Origin: Rhizopus arrhizus
Lineage: Eukaryota; Mucoromycota; Mucoromycetes; Mucorales; Rhizopodaceae
Assembly: GCA_024220505.1 (NCBI GenBank)
Contig: JAKZZE010000009.1
Span: forward strand, 1,560,001-1,624,000
Length of the DNA stretch: 64,000 nucleotides
Reading direction: 5' to 3'
Shown in pieces: positions 1 through 11,896 of this stretch. Each line of letters begins with the position of its first letter. Within the stretch, counting starts at the first letter, position 1. Position numbers and translations under genes: made by a program. Under the pieces are notes generated by a model, which saw only the letters and a list, made by a program, of their open reading frames with translations, was not told where the DNA came from and made no database searches.

Positions 1-399
1 CAATATGAAACGTGAAAATATACTATCTATTATAGATAAACTGAGCTTTAGACATCGTTAGCTTTTCTGTTTTTATTTTTATTATAGAAAGATGTATTAT
101 AATGAACAACGCTTCAGTGCAAAAAATAAGTGAGGTGAAGGAGTATATTAAGCAACGCGAGTGAAAACCATTTGGTTGGTTCCATAATTGCCTTTTCTAA
201 ATCCAATTGAAAAGTTTTGAGCTAAGGTAAAATCTGGCGTCAGACGAGACTGCTGGTCTGTTAAGAATAACTTGAACAATACAATTATAGAATCAGAAAA
301 GAAAGCATCAGTATCAGGTTGTCAAAGCTATTTATTATTTTATAACTGCTCCAGTAAATGATTTGTAACTATTGACCTTCGTATTCAAAAATAAACGAC

Positions 400-904
400 A
401 TTATGGATTATGGCTTTTAGTTTCTTGAAATTTACTATTTACCATTTCAGTTAAAACAGCTGAAGGACTCTCATTAATGTAGTTTAAAAGAAATGGTTTA
501 GGCTCTTCTCCAAGAGTATGATGTCGATTTGACTTTTTCTTCTTCTCGAAATGCTTTCAGGGTCTTTATAGTAACGTTTAACCCATCTCTGGGCTGTTCG
601 AATATGAATACCTAATTGTCTTGCACTAGCAGAACCACTTAGGCTTTGGTAAAAAAAATAAATGGAAAAATCTAGTTTTCTTGTCATCAGAGTAAGTTGT
701 ATAATGTGACTTATTGCATAAATCCATATCAGCATCTTTATCGGTAGGTGCATGCATTGCAGGGATGGAAGGCTTTTCTGGAAGCTTATGCATTAGTACT
801 TGAGTATGAGAACATATTGCTTTGATAGAAAATAGCTCCTCGTCAACAGTAAGATCCATGGGCTCAACTCCGTGCTCATCAACAGTGTTTCCTTGTCCAT
901 CCTC

Positions 905-942
<38 letters not shown>
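400..942 (-). pseudogene. mariner/Tc1-like transposase, N-terminal fragment, frameshifted
   Basis: Two overlapping minus-strand reading frames together give the N-terminus of a mariner-like transposase. The upstream frame (about 942-640) has an acidic leader (MDLTVDEE) and then YTTYSDDKK. The downstream frame (about 655-484) continues with a helix-turn-helix around SARQLGIHIRTAQRWVKRY and a DPESI segment. A further piece near 480-420 (INESPSAVLTEM, reading through a stop) fits the linker before the DDE domain. No DDE catalytic domain is readable between here and position 1, so the copy is broken or runs off the window. One frameshift lies near 640 and a poly(A) run interrupts the 5' end. Assignment rests on the HTH and on similarity to the remnant at 62,550-64,000. 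This is recognition of the family, not an alignment. Confidence 0.65.
907..941. repeat. poly(A) run of 35 nt flanked by a 7-bp direct repeat
   Basis: An uninterrupted run of A sits at the 5' end of the transposase fragment. CATCCTC occurs on both sides (898-904 and 944-950), so the run looks inserted or expanded between duplicated bases. On the minus strand it reads as a string of Phe codons. Confidence 0.9.
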
Positions 943-943
<1 letters not shown>

Positions 944-952
944 CATCCTCAC

Positions 953-1117
953 TTTGAATTTTTGTAAAATAAAATATAAACAGGAAAAAGAAAGAAAAAA
1001 GACTATAGAACTATCGCTTCCTTTTTATAACAAATAAAATGCCAAGAATTTTATAGGTTATTACGAAACGACAAGTAAAAATAAACCAAGTTCATAACAT
1101 GTGAATACGACTTTATT
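953..1117. repeat. dispersed repeat of unknown type, copy A
   Basis: This stretch is clearly similar to 36,425-36,561 on the same strand. Shared landmarks in the same order are TTTGAAT, TGTAAAATAAAAT, ACAGGAAAAAGAAAGAAA, a T-rich stretch, ATGCCAAGAATTTT and GACTTTATT. Copy A has extra bases before the last landmark. It carries no coding potential. It could be a UTR, an LTR piece or the end of a non-autonomous element. Confidence 0.7.
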
Positions 1118-1894
1118 ATTGGAACAATTGACACAGATTTTTGATTTTAATAATATCATACAATCAATTCCAAGTAGACATACTCTTTTAGAATATATAT
1201 TGTACTAATGATAATACTTTGATAAGAAAGAGTATCAAAGAAAATAATGATATGCTTTCCTATTGTTAGAAATCCAATCCAATGTCAGGAATATTACTAA
1301 TCTAATTGCAAAAAATGCGAAAAATAACGTTATTCGGATCAGTGAGGAATTTCTGGTATAAAAGATAATTTATTACAGACATACAAAAGAATAAATGAAA
1401 AGTCTACATATATGACACTTGTTAAATTACCTAAAGATTAGAATAACGCTTACAATAGAAGATATCAAGCCATTTACTTAATAAGATATAAATACCTGAC
1501 TTCAATTAAAATAATTTTTACTTCAACTTGAGCTGAAGTAAAGATCAGTTTTAAAAAACACCCAAACTGTTCCTTTATTTTGGTTGTTACCTATTCTTAA
1601 ATTACTATTACCATCATATAGCATCTACTGCTTTTAAGACTTTTTTGTGGAGCTGTCTTGGGAACATTTAACGTTTTTGAAATAGCACAGCGTAGACACT
1701 TTTGATTGCACATAAAGGAATTCCGTTAAGCAAGCTCTTTTTGTCATAAGAATATATTGTTAAGGAAATATTTTATGATCGATTTAAATGAAGGCAAAAG
1801 TATGAGATGCTTAATGCATTGAGATTTTGCATAAAAAAACTAATTTGTCACTTCTATATTTAATGTGAGCTGTTTTATCATTATTTGTGTAGAA
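1118..1894. other. intergenic stretch, nothing recognised
   Basis: AT-rich DNA with no open frame that I can support and no RNA gene that I recognise. It leads into the promoter of the homeobox gene. Confidence 0.6.
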
Positions 1895-1900
1895 TATAAA
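1895..1900 (+). promoter_or_regulatory. TATA box of the small homeobox gene
   Basis: TATAAA lies 78 bases upstream of the homeobox start codon, followed by a pyrimidine-rich leader. Position and sequence fit a core promoter; no transcript data support it. Confidence 0.45.
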
Positions 1901-1977
1901 ACTCGCTTGATATCTCTGTTGCATTTAGCTTTTCTTTTTTTTTTTACACTTGCTTTGTTTTTAAGAACATAAACTAC

Positions 1978-2594
1978 ATGGATACAGTGGTTACACCTAC
2001 GCAAACGATCTCTTTGAGTACAGTAGCCAGGAGAAGGATGCGAACATCAAGGGAAGAAATAGCCGTATTAGATGAATACTATAGAAAGAACCCTAATCCA
2101 AATCAAGAAGAAAAAAAGGAAATAGCTAACCTACTTAAAATGGGTACAAAAAATGTTCATTTTTGGTATGCGAAGGGATTTGTTTGCACAAATTATAAGC
2201 ACACTAATCATCACTCACTAGGTTCCAAAATCGAAGAGCAAAAGAAAATAAGAAAAAAAAGATGTTTCAGCAACAACTAAAGCAAAAGAAGCGTAAATTG
2301 ATAAAGTAATTGATGTTTAGGCTACTAATACTATTTCCAGTAGCTCAGCAGACACCTCTTCCTTCTTCTTCCAAACAAAAGGAGCATTACCTAAGAAGTA
2401 CTACAAAGATTAATACCAGCAGTAAGCAGCAACAGGAAGACTCGGATATCCAACCACTGCAGCTGCCTCCGATTTCTGATATAATGGCATGTCCCGCCCA
2501 AAATCTTTCAATCCCCTTTTTTTTTTATCACTCAAAATTCGGTATTGAAGACAGTTTGGTACAATGGGTTAAAGGCAGAAAAAATAATTCATAA
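1978..2594 (+). CDS. small homeodomain transcription factor (3 exons)
   Basis: Predicted nuclear DNA-binding regulator of 170 residues; target genes are unknown. Exons are 1978-2165, 2222-2292 and 2341-2594; introns are 56 and 48 nt, the second with a CTACTAAT branch-like site. The homeodomain spans residues about 18-76. It starts with RRRMRTSREEIAVLDEYY, has the helix 1-2 loop NPNPNQEE, and splicing of intron 1 restores WFQNRRAKE in helix 3, the hallmark Trp-Phe-Asn-Arg recognition residues. Without the first splice the frame runs into unrelated sequence, which supports that intron. A lysine-rich stretch follows, then a Ser/Gln/Pro-rich tail with no known domain. The third exon join is less certain: it was chosen because it keeps a long open tail. 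The gene lies between transposon remnants. Confidence 0.78.
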
Positions 2595-2717
2595 AGTTAG
2601 TAAAAGGTCTAATGCATAATCATCATGTATCTATTTTCTTGCTTAAACCTTTCCTACTTAAAATCATAATATATGTTACTACTATATACGATTAAACATA
2701 AATATCTTGCTTTATAT

Positions 2718-3720
2718 ACCTCTAAATTTTCTTTAACGTTTTCAACAATTTTACAGCCGCGCTATATCTCCTCCCTTATAACTTTGACAGATGCTTTATG
2801 TCCCCACCATTTGTCTTTTACCTTTACTTTTAGAAACTGTCCAGCTTGGTGGCATTCGTCCCTTACCTATCCTTTACTTTCAATTATTAAACGGGCATCC
2901 AAGTATTGTGAAACTATGGGCTATAGACATCTTCTTTTTCGACCATCATTCTCAAACCATTATCCTTCGTTGTCGCCATGATCAATATACATTTTTACGC
3001 AATACATCCCATGATGTTGTTTCTCTTTTCCTATTCGACGATCCCATCTCTAAACCATTCTTCTCTGCTCTTTGCCACCCTAGTCCTTATCTTTCCTTTA
3101 TGTCTATATCTCAATTAGATCCGCTACCCTTCATCCAGTTTCTCTTTCACCTACTACGTTCGTTTCATCCACTACGCCCAAAGACAGTATTAAATACCTC
3201 AAGTCATTATACCCTAAAATCCCACTCACTGCCCCTTCTCCTCTAAACCGTCGGCGCCGTTTTTGGTCTCTCTCTATTCCTCTTCCTGCTCGAACCATTT
3301 GGCACAGACTCATTCACCAGAAGATCCTTTCGTATCATCTCCTCTTCCAATTTCCCCTCAACGGATTACATCACCTCAATATAATCACTGTCTCACCCTA
3401 TCAAATACATGAGCCACTTTCTTTTATCTTTTCCCACTTAAGCTCTCCACATGGCAGCATATTTTCTCCCGCTATGTTGACCCTTCCTTTGGTTCGGACA
3501 CTCACGATTCTATTCTTCATTTTCTTGAATTAACTTCATCACTTTCTCCTATGATTCTCCTAGCCTGTCCCTTCCTCTTTCATTCCTCTCAGACTGAATA
3601 TTTTCTAAAAGTAGAGGTAAAAGACAAGTGGTGGGGACATAAAGCATCTGTCAAAGTTATAAGGGAGGAGATATAGCGCGGCTGTAAAGTTGTTGAAAAC
3701 GTTAAAGAAAACTTAGAGGT
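2718..3720. repeat. 119-bp inverted repeat arms around a LINE fragment
   Basis: Positions 2718-2836 match the reverse complement of 3602-3720 over 119 bp with four differences by eye, all transitions (about 97 percent). The loop is 765 bp. The arms begin inside the LINE-like coding sequence, so one arm is an inverted copy of LINE sequence. A transcript through the unit could fold into a long double-stranded stem. Confidence 0.9.
2780..3600 (+). pseudogene. LINE (non-LTR retrotransposon) C-terminal fragment
   Basis: Frameshifted plus-strand frames give pieces that resemble the C-terminal region of fungal LINE ORF2 proteins. The best is near 3246-3330 (FWSLSIPLPARTIWHRLIH), followed by YHLLFQFPLNG and, around 3420-3490, a degraded zinc-knuckle-like region ending HGSIFSPAMLTLP. 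No reverse-transcriptase YxDD motif is present here. Stops and frame changes show that it is dead. Identification comes from recalled similarity to Mucorales LINEs and needs a protein search. Confidence 0.5.
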
Positions 3721-4999
3721 CGATGTGAGTCCAAATTGATGTGGATGTGTCTCTATTTAACTTTACATTTGTCTCTTGAAAAGCGTCTAATAACGTCTTT
3801 GAAACAATCTACAATAAGTTTTACTAAATCTCATTTGAAAGTCTGCAATGATCTCTCATGAAAATGAATTCGTGCAATAAAATTTTCCAATCGTCCCATT
3901 TGTGTTTTTTTTTTTTTTTTTTTTTTTTTTTTAGTGAGTATTTCATGCTGTCTTTTGTAATTCCTGCTTTTCTGGAAGTAACAATAGGCAGTTGTTTCTT
4001 ATGCCTGTAATATATCAAGCCTGCATTTTGATGTTCTGTGCAGTTTTTATAGGCACTTCTGGGCTTAATGGTTCAAAATTTCGCTACAGCACCTTCATCT
4101 TTACACCTTTCCTCATCACACTCTGCAATACATTTCTACACACTTATTTTTGTTCTTTTCAAGCTCATGCTATCAGATCTTGAAATTTATATTCAATATC
4201 CAGGTCCATTTCTTCTATCTTACATTTTTATAAGCAAATCAGCATGTAGTAAGGTTACCCATGCTTTCTGGAAAAGATTGAAAAAGCATGATATTAATTG
4301 TGGTGAAAACAACTATTATAAAATAACCAATTCATTTTAAACAATTGCCGAGATCATATACTTCAACCAGACAGTTGATTTAATTTGATTTGGCAAACTG
4401 GGAGAACCTCAGTTTGCCTATTACAATTTCAAACGGTGAGCAATTTAGGAAATCAGGAATATGGCAGCAAATCCTTTGAATTCCAATGTCCAAAAACTGA
4501 ATGTAGCTGGTGTATCCGTTGAAGACTTGGTTGGGTACCTGGAGGCAAGCCAGAGATATGGTCCAAATATCCTAACCGCTCTCTTATCAGGAAGTACGTC
4601 ATTCAATGTTTCGATATGCACAGTCAATTATAAGTACTACTCACTGTTGAAGAGCCCTTATATTTCCTTTTAAACTTATTACTCACCCGCAAGCCGTGTT
4701 TCCTTTAACTCTATCTAATCTTGGCTTTGCTGTTAACCCGCTGTATGCTTGATCCTCTTTTAACTTGACATCCTATATTACCAAAAATAGCCTCCACCAT
4801 ATTCATTTTCTCCCAGGAAACGACCCTTGGATTGGCTACCTCAGAACTCAAACTGAAGTCTACCGCACACCTTTCCCTCCTTTTATATTAACCTTTTTTT
4901 TTAATTATTGTTATTATTATTATTCTTATTCTTATGTTTCCCTCCCACTCATTTTGATTTAACTCGGGCGGGATTAGAGTGTATTATAGACATTGCACG
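3721..4999. other. unresolved repeat-like stretch, no gene supported
   Basis: Contains a 28-nt T run (3905-3932) and several short overlapping frames on both strands. One at 4461-4673 starts MAANPLNSNVQK and has no family I recognise. The pattern suggests decayed mobile DNA, but nothing can be named. Confidence 0.4.
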
Positions 5000-7769
5000 T
5001 TCATTAGAGCCTTTTATTAGAAATAAAAGTTTAATTACTTAAACTGTCTTCTTGTGAAGATCTTTCTTTGGTATCCATTCAGCATCAATATTAGATTATA
5101 ATTTTATTATTTTTAAAAGGTCTTTTTTGCTTGCTGAACCACTGATGCTATATACTAACATGTCTGTCCATTGTAATGTCTATGGTTTGTGAAACAGAAA
5201 AAAAAAAAAAGGAATTGCTGAAAATTGACAAAATGTCTCTATTTTTAATACTAAAAATAACCTTTCCGTCGCATTTTGTAAATTGAATAATCTTTCGATA
5301 TTTCTCCCCCCCCCCTCGATTTCTGTCGTCCATGTTTGTACATTTCCCTATTTATGTCATGAAACAAATGTTTATTACACCTGCTTTATGCAGGTAACCA
5401 GTAGTTCCATTTAAAAAGATCTAGAATCAGTTCCATATAGGAGCTCTCCTTTTTAGTGAAAATTACACTAAATGCACTTGACAGAGTGACTTATTAATCT
5501 CGTATAAAAACATTTTAGAAAACTGATAATGCCTCTTAATAGCATAAAAAGTGTTATATAGTAATGTGACAAAGAAAGATAAATCATCCAATTCAGTAAC
5601 TTGTAAAAACTATTTTATACATCTAGAATGTTTGAGATTTATGATTAAAATACTCTCTAAACAATATATAGCTTAGTTATATGTTTCTTTAAACTTCAAA
5701 ATGACTCAAGCTTATTACTTTCTAAAGTGCTTTTTAGACATCAGATTAAGCCATCTTGTGTTTTTTCATGGTAATTTTCTATTTGTTTTAAATATAACTA
5801 AGAAATAGTGATAAAAAGAAAAGATTACCTTCTCTGTTTTATAAAACTGGTTTGAGATATCTTTTACCTTATGGTTGATATGTTACTTATCAAAAGAATA
5901 ATGATAATTGATGTATACTTTGGTATAACAATAGAAAGGAAGATTCTAATGCTTGATTAGATCTTTCGCTTGGATATAGGAAATATTTGACGTTTAATAT
6001 ATTATTATTTCTTTATGAGGGATGTATTGTGCCTTTATCAGCTAGTTTATGTCTCATTTTATTATAATTGACGTGATTCTATTTGTTACATAAAACACAA
6101 CATATATCTTTTGGAAAGATTGCAAAAAGCTTGGTGATCTTGAGGCAGATAAAAAGGAATAAGATCACTGTTCTCTTTAACTAATTCATCTACTGCTTCA
6201 AACTCTACCAAGGATTGAAGTGGAAGCTTCCCTATCTATTTCTAATAGCACTGTTTTTAGTTAAATTTAATCTTCCTTATTCCATTGTAAAAAGCACAAG
6301 TAAGTGGTATTTTTTTCTAAGCTTATTAAGTACCTTGCTCTTTTATCTATTGTTGCCATTTGACAAGCTATTTTATGGTTTCTAGGCCATTTTTTTTAGA
6401 AAAGAGAGAGAGGGTCAATGATGAAGCCAAGCCTAAATTGGCATCAGCAAACAAACAAGCATTACAAGGATAAACATAAATTTTTTTCTTGATTTACAAA
6501 AAAGGAACAGCCGTTTGTGTATTTGCAAACAGACTGAAGTTAGCTTTTTCTGCTGGGCAAGTCTGGGTAAATAACTCCAAGAAGAATGCGAAGGTGTAAT
6601 AGAGAGGAAAGCTGGTGATGGCTTGCTTAGCTACAGGCCAGCAAATTGGTTGAAGGGGATCAGCAATTTTTTATTTAATTAGCAGATGTTCAATTGTTAT
6701 TGGACCAGTAAATAAATGATAAAAAATCCATCAAGCCAATACATAGATCTCAAAGTTCCAAAACATTGACCTGTACATTTTGTGATGGAAAAATAAACAA
6801 TCAGCCTCAGGATTTTTTTTTTTCCACTTTTTAGAAATAGATCATCCTAGAAAACCAAAAATATATGAAGTGCCCAGAAGGATGACATGAATCACAATAA
6901 CAATTTTATATTTGTAGACTAAGCTGCTTTCCATATCAATTAAAGTACTTTATGGCTTGACTGTAGATATTTTCTATAATAGTAATACCTAAAATAAAAG
7001 CTAAAACAGCAAATATACTCAAGTCAATAGATTATATTGTATTGTAAAAATAAGAATAAGCCAACCAAAGGGTTACATCTATTAAATGAAGATGAAAATG
7101 TTGGGCAGTAATAAAACAATAACGAGTAACAGGTGTAATACGGTCACTAGTCATTGTCTTAAATTTGCATTTAGTAATTTAGATATCATGGATCAGCATG
7201 AAGGTTTTGAGGGACAATTATCCACTGATGAATAATGAGTCTATTTATATACGCTCTGACACTCAAAATTATATTGAAAGGAAGGAACGCTGCTACACAT
7301 GTCGTTCTTCTTAGTCACCAGAGCTAAGTCCTATAGAATAGCTTTGCTCGGTTTGCGCGAGTAAATCGAAGAGGGTAGAGTTCTTAAAGGAAGAAGCCAC
7401 GAATTCAGGAGTTGAATATTCATGCAAACGACCTGAGGGAGACTGCAGACGCTCTGTTTCAAATAATATTTATTTTTTGAATGGAACCTTATTTTTCTTT
7501 TTTGTTTGCGTATCCAATGCATTTCAAGAGTACATATTCCTTCTTCTTTCCCAAATCATACACCATTTATATATGAATATATTCTATAGTTTTCAAAAGC
7601 AGTAATGAGCTTAGACAGTGAAATGCCTAATCTCAGTACGCGGAACTTTATTAGAAGTAAGGTTCAAGTCATGCCAACTAGGAAGTGATTCCCTTTTCTC
7701 ATGACTGATTAGAACCTCTGCGATATTCCTCCCTTTTTTTTGGGGGAAAAAAACCTGTAAGTGTATCCT

Positions 7770-7808
<39 letters not shown>

Positions 7809-9760
7809 GTATATAAAAAATTACAAAAGAATTACCGGAGAGTTATATCCCCTAATGTATGCATATTCTATATTAGGAAAGATCATCCCAAAACTTTTCC
7901 TTTTTCAGAAGAACATGTTTTTTTGATGCATGTCCCTTTTGTATTTGTGTTCAATAAGGTTAGGAAAATAAAAAAGCTTCTACCGTCTTCCTTATTCTTC
8001 GTTATTTATATTCTTCTGCAACGCAATTCTAAAAATCTTTGACTCCTTTAACTACCTAAAGGGGGTTCCGGATACTGAAAAGTACACTGTCATATTGAGC
8101 TCATCATTCATAGCTTATTAATATAAGCGTATCCCCCTTCCTTTTCTTTGGATGGATACTATATTGGACTTAGCTTGTATTTGATATTATTGATAAGTAA
8201 ATAAATAATTAAACCGGGGCCATGAATTCACTTGTATATAAAAGAAAAACTTGTGTCAAAGTTTTTCTTTAGGTAACAAGTCAAAAAAAAGGAAACTTAG
8301 AACAATATAAAACTTTTTAACAACACGTACATTGCTCTGCTCTGATGCTATAAAAAAAAACCTTATTTTGAACTAGTAATTTCTCCTGAAGACAAAATTT
8401 TGAAGAGACCTGAAAATAAAGAATAATGTATTTCTGATGTGTAGAATACCATAAAGTTCATGTCAGACATATAAGCCAAGATTGGTTACACATTGTTGTT
8501 AATCTCGATAAAATAGGGTTGTTAGTGAAAAAATAAAGATGCTGAATCAAACTACAAAACAATGAATACTCTGATATTTATTTATGTTCCTTTCGCCGGT
8601 GTACAAGTCAAATATTATTCGAAATAAACAAATGCGACGCGTGTTTTAGCCGACCGCCAGTGATACTTGGGCATCGATGCATCAATCTTTTTTTTTTTTT
8701 TTTTTTTTTGTGGTTTATTATGATTGTGTGTGTTATTGGTTTCAGATCCGAGAATTTGTCAACTCATGTAATAACGTTATCATTAACAGAGTAAGCTGCT
8801 GTATCCTTTTTGTGAAGGAAATGAATAGAAGTGGATAGGTTGGCAAATATATAAAAAGAGTTTGTTCATCAAAGATTATATAAAAAAAAAGGGAAAGGAT
8901 AACCTTATTTATAAAAGCATTTATAATTTATGTTTGATGTTTTACATATTCATTGGGTCATAACAAATAGATAAAAATGATCTGCCAGACTATTGACTCA
9001 TCTCATGTTTCCTTTTTCTATTCTTTTGTATTAAAATACGTAATTGATTATAATAAATATGGGCAATATTTAGGATACACAAAAAAGTCTTCGGATATTG
9101 CTGTTTTTATATGGGGTGAACTAAAAGTCAAATGATAGAACTTTAGATTTTCACAAATTTAGTAATAGTGTACGATAATCAAAAATAATCGTAAGTGTAA
9201 CCCCCTTTTGATTCAACTAGGGGCGTAGAAATAAAAAGAATAAAACAAAATCCTATCTTTTTATATGAATCATCCCTTCCCTTTTTATTTGAAAAGCAAG
9301 AACAATCCTATACAAAGCACAAAAGGGATGATGTAAAAATATATGTTTAAGCTTTATAATCTTAAATCTGCTTTATTTAAAGTAAATCCCACAAAATTGC
9401 ACATCTTTATTTACATTTAAAAAGTTACTAGACAAAAACGGCAAAATGCTATTTTGATTCATAAAAATCTTGAAGTCCAAAAGGATATATCACCTATGAA
9501 TACATGATAAGCAAATAGCAATAAAAAGCATTAAGGGGTTCTTCTCAGTCATATATAAAGCGATAAGAAATAAGTACTCTTTGTTTATCATCACACAAGT
9601 TGTCGATTCCTTTTTACTTTAATCTCCACAAGAAAATTGTTACATCTTTCCTATTTTACTGGTAAAAACAGGGAGAGAATATAATAACTGAACATACTGC
9701 ATCTAATTTCCTTTTTCATAAATCAGTCTTCTCGTTTATAAATATGAGAACCGAATAAGC
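5000..9760. other. 4.8-kb gene-free stretch upstream of the C2H2 gene
   Basis: No open frame with a recognisable product on either strand. It is AT-rich with T runs at 7771-7801 and about 8690-8709, and a short GC-richer patch near 8630-8680. No tRNA with paired A and B boxes was seen. It may hold a long promoter or an unrecognised non-coding RNA, but the sequence alone does not show it. Confidence 0.5.
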
Positions 9761-9770
9761 TATATAAATA
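9761..9770 (+). promoter_or_regulatory. TATA-like element of the C2H2 gene
   Basis: TATATAAATA lies 126 bases before the start codon of the zinc-finger gene. A long T-rich leader lies between them, as is common in AT-rich fungal promoters. Confidence 0.4.
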
Positions 9771-9895
9771 GCATCGTATATCTTTTTTTTTTTTCTAAAA
9801 AAAACCATTTAAGTTTAATTCTTGATAATCTTAAATCTCTTTCTCTTTTTTTTTTCTTGCTGATTAAATAGCTTTTCTAACCACAAATCAATTCA

Positions 9896-10741
9896 ATGAC
9901 TTATACACCTCCATTTTATTCATCCCATCCGATGCAATACAATACAAGTAATTACTGCTTTGATAACAATTCATCATTAATTCAAGAGGCTTATAATGGA
10001 CTTGGTAGAACTATTCCTTATTCACAATTTGGATATCTTTCAAACAATTTTAGTATTTCTCCGTGTAGCTCAAATTCAACTACTAGTTCACCGTCTTCAA
10101 TCTATAGTAAACATACTATATATACACCAGAATATACGATATATCCAGTGAACCACATCCCTGAAGATTACTTTAGCCTTATGCCTTATCCTGAACGCAA
10201 TCAAAGCCATACGATTTACAAAACATCAGAATCGAATGGCTACTATCAACACGAAATTGATCCTCCGAAGGACTTACCTTTCATCCGATCAGATAAACAT
10301 TGCCTTCTGAACAAGATGGGCTGTACTGATCAAAATACCAATCTTAGCAGCAATATAAAAAAGGAATGTATTAACAAAGAAGATCATATGGTTCCTGATT
10401 CACCCACAACAACTATAGCCTGTCCATCACTGCCTAAATCATCAAGCAACTCCGCCATCACCTCATCTAACTCTAAGCGTACAAGAAAGATAACTAAATC
10501 TTGTGGAAAAGCCAAGAAGATGCATCCTTGTAGCTTCTGTAGCCGCGAATTTGCTCGAAGATATGATGCAAATCGGCATATTCGCATCCATACTGGAGAC
10601 AAGCCTTATGTTTGCCCTTGTTGTCGTAAATGCTTTGCACGCTCTGATGCGCTTAATCGTCATTTCAAAAAAGAACCTACTTGTTCTGTCTTTTCAGAAA
10701 ATCAAGATTCCAGTAAACATGTAAAGCGTTCCAAACGCTAG
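9896..10741 (+). CDS. C2H2 zinc-finger transcription factor, two C-terminal fingers
   Basis: Single-exon gene for a 281-residue protein, probably a nuclear sequence-specific regulator. Residues 1-200 are low in complexity, rich in Ser, Asn, Tyr and Thr, with no known domain. A basic Lys/Arg stretch (about 196-210) precedes two adjacent C2H2 fingers at about residues 211-266. The first has CSFC and HIRIH spacing and is joined by TGDKPYVC, close to the canonical TGEKP linker. The second has CPCC and ends in His with a more distant Cys (HFKKEPTC), so it is slightly atypical. The start is the first ATG after a long T-rich leader. It has gene-poor DNA on both sides. I cannot assign an orthologue. 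Confidence 0.85.
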   Translation: MTYTPPFYSSHPMQYNTSNYCFDNNSSLIQEAYNGLGRTIPYSQFGYLSNNFSISPCSSNSTTSSPSSIYSKHTIYTPEYTIYPVNHIPEDYFSLMPYPERNQSHTIYKTSESNGYYQHEIDPPKDLPFIRSDKHCLLNKMGCTDQNTNLSSNIKKECINKEDHMVPDSPTTTIACPSLPKSSSNSAITSSNSKRTRKITKSCGKAKKMHPCSFCSREFARRYDANRHIRIHTGDKPYVCPCCRKCFARSDALNRHFKKEPTCSVFSENQDSSKHVKRSKR

Positions 10742-11105
10742 GCTTGCCTTGTGTAGAGACTGGTTCAACATTATCAATATACCTCTTTCGCTCACTCAAT
10801 CACTTTCTCTCACAAATACAGTACACAAAATACATATTGTTTTTCCATACATTTAAATTACATATCTCCTTCAATTGCATTATTTTACTTTAGCTTTTCA
10901 TATCTGGACTATCATATGCTTGTTTTGCTACATGATGCTTTTATGTTTCTTTTTTTTTTTTAATTACTTTTATTTAATATTTACAGGCTATGCATTAATA
11001 ATTTTTTTACAATAAATTTGCATTATGACTATTTTAAACAATTTTTAAGTAAAATAAATTTTTTATATCAAACTGTCGCAAATAAAGATTTTCCTATCAT
11101 AATAT

Positions 11106-11896
11106 ATGCTATTTAAATGCCCCCTTAATTTCTATCATTACTCTCAGATCAGGCATGTCTTTTACTTTTCAATAAGTTGGGTAAATGGGTACGAACTTTT
11201 AACTGAATATCTATCAGAAAATGGTTGTAAATATCATGATGGCTCTGGTATTTTAAGGTTTCGTGTGATGTTGTATATGTTGATTAGACAATTGAATAGC
11301 AAAGATATGTTCCTTGATGAATTGTTATTCACTGTCAAAGATAACAACAGAAGCGTCAAGGTGATCAAAAGGATTAAAAAGAGACATGAATCCTGCCATA
11401 TACTGCCGTCATCAAAGTGGGGAAATGGAAATGTGATGATATGGAGTTGTCTTCAGGCGGGGAGGTTTTGAATCATCAATCTTTGTAGATAGTACAATAA
11501 ATCAAGGCAGACATATCAATATTTGACTTTAAACACCCCACTACTGACTTACTGAGCTGATCGAGAGGGCTTACAGGGCCATCCTATTTCAACAAGGTGG
11601 TGCCGACTGTCGTATTGACTTATATACAGCAGAGTAAAAAGAGAGTCATGGCATTTAGGTCTCTGGGCACTGGCTCACTCAAAGTCCTGATTAAAGCCCC
11701 TAGAGCATATTTCATGGGTGTTTGAAGCAACAATAAAGGAGACTGGGTATTTGTTACCAATGCACAAGATTTGAAGCAGACACATCAAGTAGGCTGAGAG
11801 AGGATGAGTGTTGGATTTGCTTAGCCTTTAGCGAGGAGTATGAAAAACCAATGTCAGGCGATAACTGGCGTTAAACAAGGACATAGCAGGTATTAA
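11106..11896 (+). pseudogene. Tc1-like transposase pseudogene
   Basis: Several plus-strand pieces line up in the order of a Tc1-family DDE transposase. KWGNGNVMIWSC near 11416-11450 matches the segment after the first catalytic Asp. Near 11,580-11,690 a frame with stops gives FQQGGADC, where the family has FQQDxAPCHT, then ESHGI and HWLTQSPD in place of WPAQSPDLNPIE. Near 11,840-11,896 it ends with CQAITGVKQGHSRY before a stop, like the usual Tc1 C-terminus. The second catalytic Asp is Gly, and in-frame stops occur, so the copy is dead. The N-terminal HTH region is not readable. Confidence 0.7.

Noticed and set aside
4461..4673. Plus-strand frame starting MAANPLNSNVQK
   Set aside because: Looks protein-like but no family recognised and no splice partner found; left as unresolved sequence.
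7640..7690. GGTTCAAGTC resembling a tRNA B box
   Set aside because: No A box at the right distance and no cloverleaf pairing.
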